Source: Marinifilum sp. D714
GTDB taxonomy: Bacteria; Bacteroidota; Bacteroidia; Bacteroidales; Marinifilaceae
NCBI RefSeq assembly: GCF_030851345.1
Contig: NZ_JALPNU010000017.1
Span: forward strand, 25,855-89,854
Reading direction: 5' to 3'
Length of the DNA stretch: 64,000 nt
Of the stretch, positions 62,248-64,000 are shown in pieces. The notes under the pieces were generated by a model. That model searched no databases and had not been told where the DNA came from. It saw only the letters and a program-made list of their open reading frames with translations. Position 1 is the first letter of the stretch; the number at the start of each line of letters is the position of its first letter. A program made the translations under genes and the position numbers.

Positions 62248-62366
62248 CCGTAGGGACATGCCATGGCATGTCCGATTATACAAACAACAAACAAAAAGGA
62301 CATACCTTTATATAAAAAAAGGACACGCCTTTAAATAATGAAAGGACACGCCATGGCGTGTCCCTA
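62248..62366. repeat. Right REP composite flanking the RAYT gene
   Basis: Bounded by CCGTAGGGACATG and GTGTCCCTAC. It holds two perfect palindromes: GGACATGCCATGGCATGTCC (62254-62273) and GGACACGCCATGGCGTGTCC (62344-62363). The spacer has ACAAACAACAAACAAAAAGG and two copies of the AAAGGACA..CCTTT word. It is collinear with the left composite at 61524-61642 and 31 nt upstream of the RAYT start. Confidence 0.9.
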
Positions 62367-62397
62367 CAATAAAAATATTTTGTGTGATCCGTGTTTC

Positions 62398-63006
62398 TTA
62401 TTCATTTGAGGATTTCCCATAAATCATTGTTCTGCTGATCCCACCTTTGTAATAGGCCGATACCTTGTGGCCAGTCATGTCTGTGGCTTTCAGGTGGAAT
62501 TCATATTGATTTTGGTTCAGAATCTTGATGCTTAGCTCAGGTTCGCGGATACCATTCCCCTCAAATTTGTGATAGAGTGTATTCTGAATTCCGGTATTCG
62601 GAATAATTTGCGTGCCTACCTGATTGGTCAGATGCTGGGCATCACGAATGCTTAAGGCTGTGCTCCCCTCCATATCCCAGGTGTAGGTGCCGGCATCTAT
62701 TTTTCCATTTTGACTTACCTGCAAATCGAGGCGAATGTTGGCAAAGCCATTCTCTATCAATCCTTCAATGTCGCTGTAGGCAATATCGCCCTCGTACAAG
62801 TAGATTCGCAAAGGGCAAGATGTTACTCCCTGCTCGCTTTGATCTGGGGCATAGGCCAGCATCATGTGGATGTCCTCGTAAAAATTCTCGCCCACCTCAA
62901 TGTGATTTTTCAACTCGGGTACCTCTTCCTCATCATGACTTTGACTGCAACTCATAAAAAAACCGCTCACCAAAAGTGCAAGCATCAAAATACTGTTTTT
63001 TTTCAT
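62398..63006 (-). CDS. Hypothetical lipoprotein
   Basis: The open frame runs up to 63183, but the upstream codons are repeat R1 sequence. The ATG at 63006 gives a lipoprotein signal (MKKNSILMLALLVSGFFMSC), leaving 202 residues. The mature part has alternating strands and turns (GKIDAGTYTWDMEGSTALSI, LSIKILNQNQYEFHLKATDM) like other small surface or periplasmic lipoproteins of Bacteroidota. I recognise no family. It lies between the two transposase modules, with no clear functional partner. Confidence 0.68.
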   Translation of the reverse strand: MKKNSILMLALLVSGFFMSCSQSHDEEEVPELKNHIEVGENFYEDIHMMLAYAPDQSEQGVTSCPLRIYLYEGDIAYSDIEGLIENGFANIRLDLQVSQNGKIDAGTYTWDMEGSTALSIRDAQHLTNQVGTQIIPNTGIQNTLYHKFEGNGIREPELSIKILNQNQYEFHLKATDMTGHKVSAYYKGGISRTMIYGKSSNE

Positions 63007-63135
63007 CGTGTTTGTTGTTTTTTTGTGTGTGAGCCTTAAAGTTATAAAAACAGGTTCAGGATAGAACGACTCTTTCCAGACTTTACAGAATGTTTCACAA
63101 CATAAAATGTAACAAAGAAAAGCTTTTGCCTGAAT

Positions 63136-63262
63136 TAAATCCTCGGGATGAATCCAGAGGCAAAAGGATAAAACTCTGCACATCCTTTTCCAATACCCTC
63201 TACTTTAGTGGAGGGTTGGAAAAACACATCTTCAAATCCTCGGGTTAAAACCCAATACAAAG
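63136..63262. repeat. Direct repeat R1 with three hairpins
   Basis: A roughly 125-bp sequence repeated at 63850-63976. Landmarks are CCTCGGGATGAATCCAGAGG, CTCTGCACATCCTTTTCCAA, ACCCTCTACTTTAGTGGAGG (stem ACCCTC/GAGGGT), ACACATCTTCAAATCC and CCTCGGGTTAAAACCC. Together with R2 it brackets the transposase gene at 63384. Confidence 0.85.
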
Positions 63263-63285
63263 GATAAACTCCGCACAAACCATTT

Positions 63286-63345
63286 CACAATCTCCCCTGT
63301 TTTAACAGGGGGACATCTAAATACATCTTTCAATCTTTAGTGAAA
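63286..63345. repeat. Further hairpins of the same families between R1 and the transposase
   Basis: CCCCTGTTTTAACAGGGG is an inverted repeat near 63293-63310. CTTTCAATCTTTAGTGAAAG near 63329-63348 reuses the CTTTAGT loop of the R1 hairpin with a different stem. The remainder of the 63263-63383 gap is unremarkable. Confidence 0.6.
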
Positions 63346-63383
63346 GGTTCTAAAGCATATCATCCCATTACCTTTTCGAAACC

Positions 63384-63797
63384 CTATTTCTCAACCAATG
63401 CATTTTCTTCTTCTTCAAATGATTTTTTGGAATGGTGTGCTTCCTGATTTCTGATATAATCTCTTACTATGGGTAACATCGATTTGCTAACCGATACTGC
63501 ATAATAATCATTCTGCCATTCGAAAAATCCCTTACACAATCGATTTTCATTAATCCAATGAGAGGACTCTCCTTTTATCAACTGAATTACCTTGCTGATA
63601 CTCTGATTAGCCTGCAATTCAATTAAACAATGGCAATGATCCGTATATCCATTAACAAAATTGACACATAAACCCTTATTTAATGCATTTTCCTTAATGT
63701 GTTTCCAAACACGAGTTCTTAGTAAATTGGAATGTAAATAAGGTTCGCGGTATTTGGTAGTCCAAACGGCATGAATGTAGATCCTAACATGTGGCAT
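63384..63797 (-). mobile_element. IS200/IS605-type Y1 transposase (TnpA)
   Basis: The frame opens at 63896 inside repeat R2; the start at 63797 (MPHVRIYIHAVWTTKYREPY) fits the family, giving 137 residues. The HUH motif is H54-C-H56 in DHCHCLIEL, KVIQLIKGESSHWIN follows, then WQNDYYAVSVS, and the catalytic Tyr candidate is Tyr114 in VRDYIRNQEAHH. It transposes as single-stranded DNA, recognising hairpins. There is no tnpB. It is clearly different from the RAYT at 61638 and is bracketed by direct repeats R1 and R2. Confidence 0.9.
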
Positions 63798-63849
63798 AAT
63801 CTTCATTTTTCTATTTAAAGAAAAAATACAGCTTTTTACTAAACAAAAC

Positions 63850-63976
63850 AATTCCTCTGAATGAATCCAGAGGCAAAGGGATAAAGCTCTGCACATCCTT
63901 TTCCAATACCCTCTACTTTAGTGGAGGGTTGTAAAAACACATCTTCAAATCCTCGGGTTAAAAACCAAGGCAAAGG
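63850..63976. repeat. Direct repeat R2 with three hairpins
   Basis: A near copy of R1, 714 bp away: CCTCTGAATGAATCCAGAGG (63854-63873, a better palindrome than in R1), ACCCTCTACTTTAGTGGAGG, and CCTCGGGTTAAAAACCAAGG (63951-63970). It continues into a second CAAAGGGATAAAACTCTGCA at the window end, so further tandem copies probably follow outside. Confidence 0.85.
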
Positions 63977-64000
63977 GATAAAACTCTGCATATCCTTTTC

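Noticed and set aside
63007..63183. N-terminal extension of the lipoprotein at 62398 (starting MCRVLSFCLWIHPED)
   Set aside because: A nearly identical extension precedes the transposase at 63384. Both are translations of direct repeats R1 and R2, not protein homology.

Overview
The window is AT-rich chromosomal DNA that reads like a marine, facultatively anaerobic member of the Bacteroidota, probably the Marinilabiliales/Marinifilaceae (inference). The grounds are: -7 promoter elements of the Bacteroidota form TAnnTTTG, one with an ideal TTTG at 19-nt spacing; a C-terminal type IX secretion sorting domain; CarboxypepD_reg/DUF5686, DUF4369 and four-helix-bundle proteins; and an anaerobic respiratory gene set. 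No rRNA, CRISPR array or prophage was seen.

Positions 1-39240 are mostly conserved core genes: purH (partial), ksgA-mgtE, recQ, kdsD-tatC, lptB, tRNA-Leu(UAG), tig-clpP-clpX, folA and thyA, rplU-rpmA, serS, ruvC, greA, a membrane pyrophosphatase, ribF, lpxH and rmuC. Between these lie a five-unit 42-bp tandem array beside a small HTH gene (22133-22740), a four-helix-bundle cassette inserted exactly between thyA and folA, a Rieske-like lipoprotein whose second motif is CxxC rather than CxxH, and a TlpA-like protein without its CxxC. An 840-bp non-coding stretch (39241-40079) holds three arrays of degenerate 19-21 bp units. A type IX-secreted FG-GAP protein follows.

Positions 41959-51427 (minus strand) form an amino-acid/2-oxoacid block: a four-subunit 2-oxoacid:ferredoxin oxidoreductase, an aminotransferase, a cytoplasmic Mo-bisPGD oxidoreductase, a fused DmsB-DmsC-like membrane partner and a gamma-lyase/synthase of the trans-sulfuration family. 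An Lrp/AsnC regulator is divergent from the first gene. Positions 52213-61148 (minus strand) form a periplasmic nitrate reductase operon, [FeS-NrfD-cytochrome c]-napA-napG-napH-napB-napD. Its order from napA onward matches the epsilonproteobacterial arrangement, with an additional putative quinol-oxidising module in front.

Positions 61500-64000 hold two different single-strand (HUH) transposase genes, each lying between direct copies of its own palindromic repeat. The first is a RAYT with REP palindromes on both sides, inside its coding region and overlapping its stop codon. Relatives of these palindromes, plus several unrelated repeat families and three copies of a 117-167 bp composite repeat, occupy most gaps of the two large operons. 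The repeat/HUH-transposase landscape and the unexplained 20-bp and 42-bp arrays are the least ordinary content of the window.
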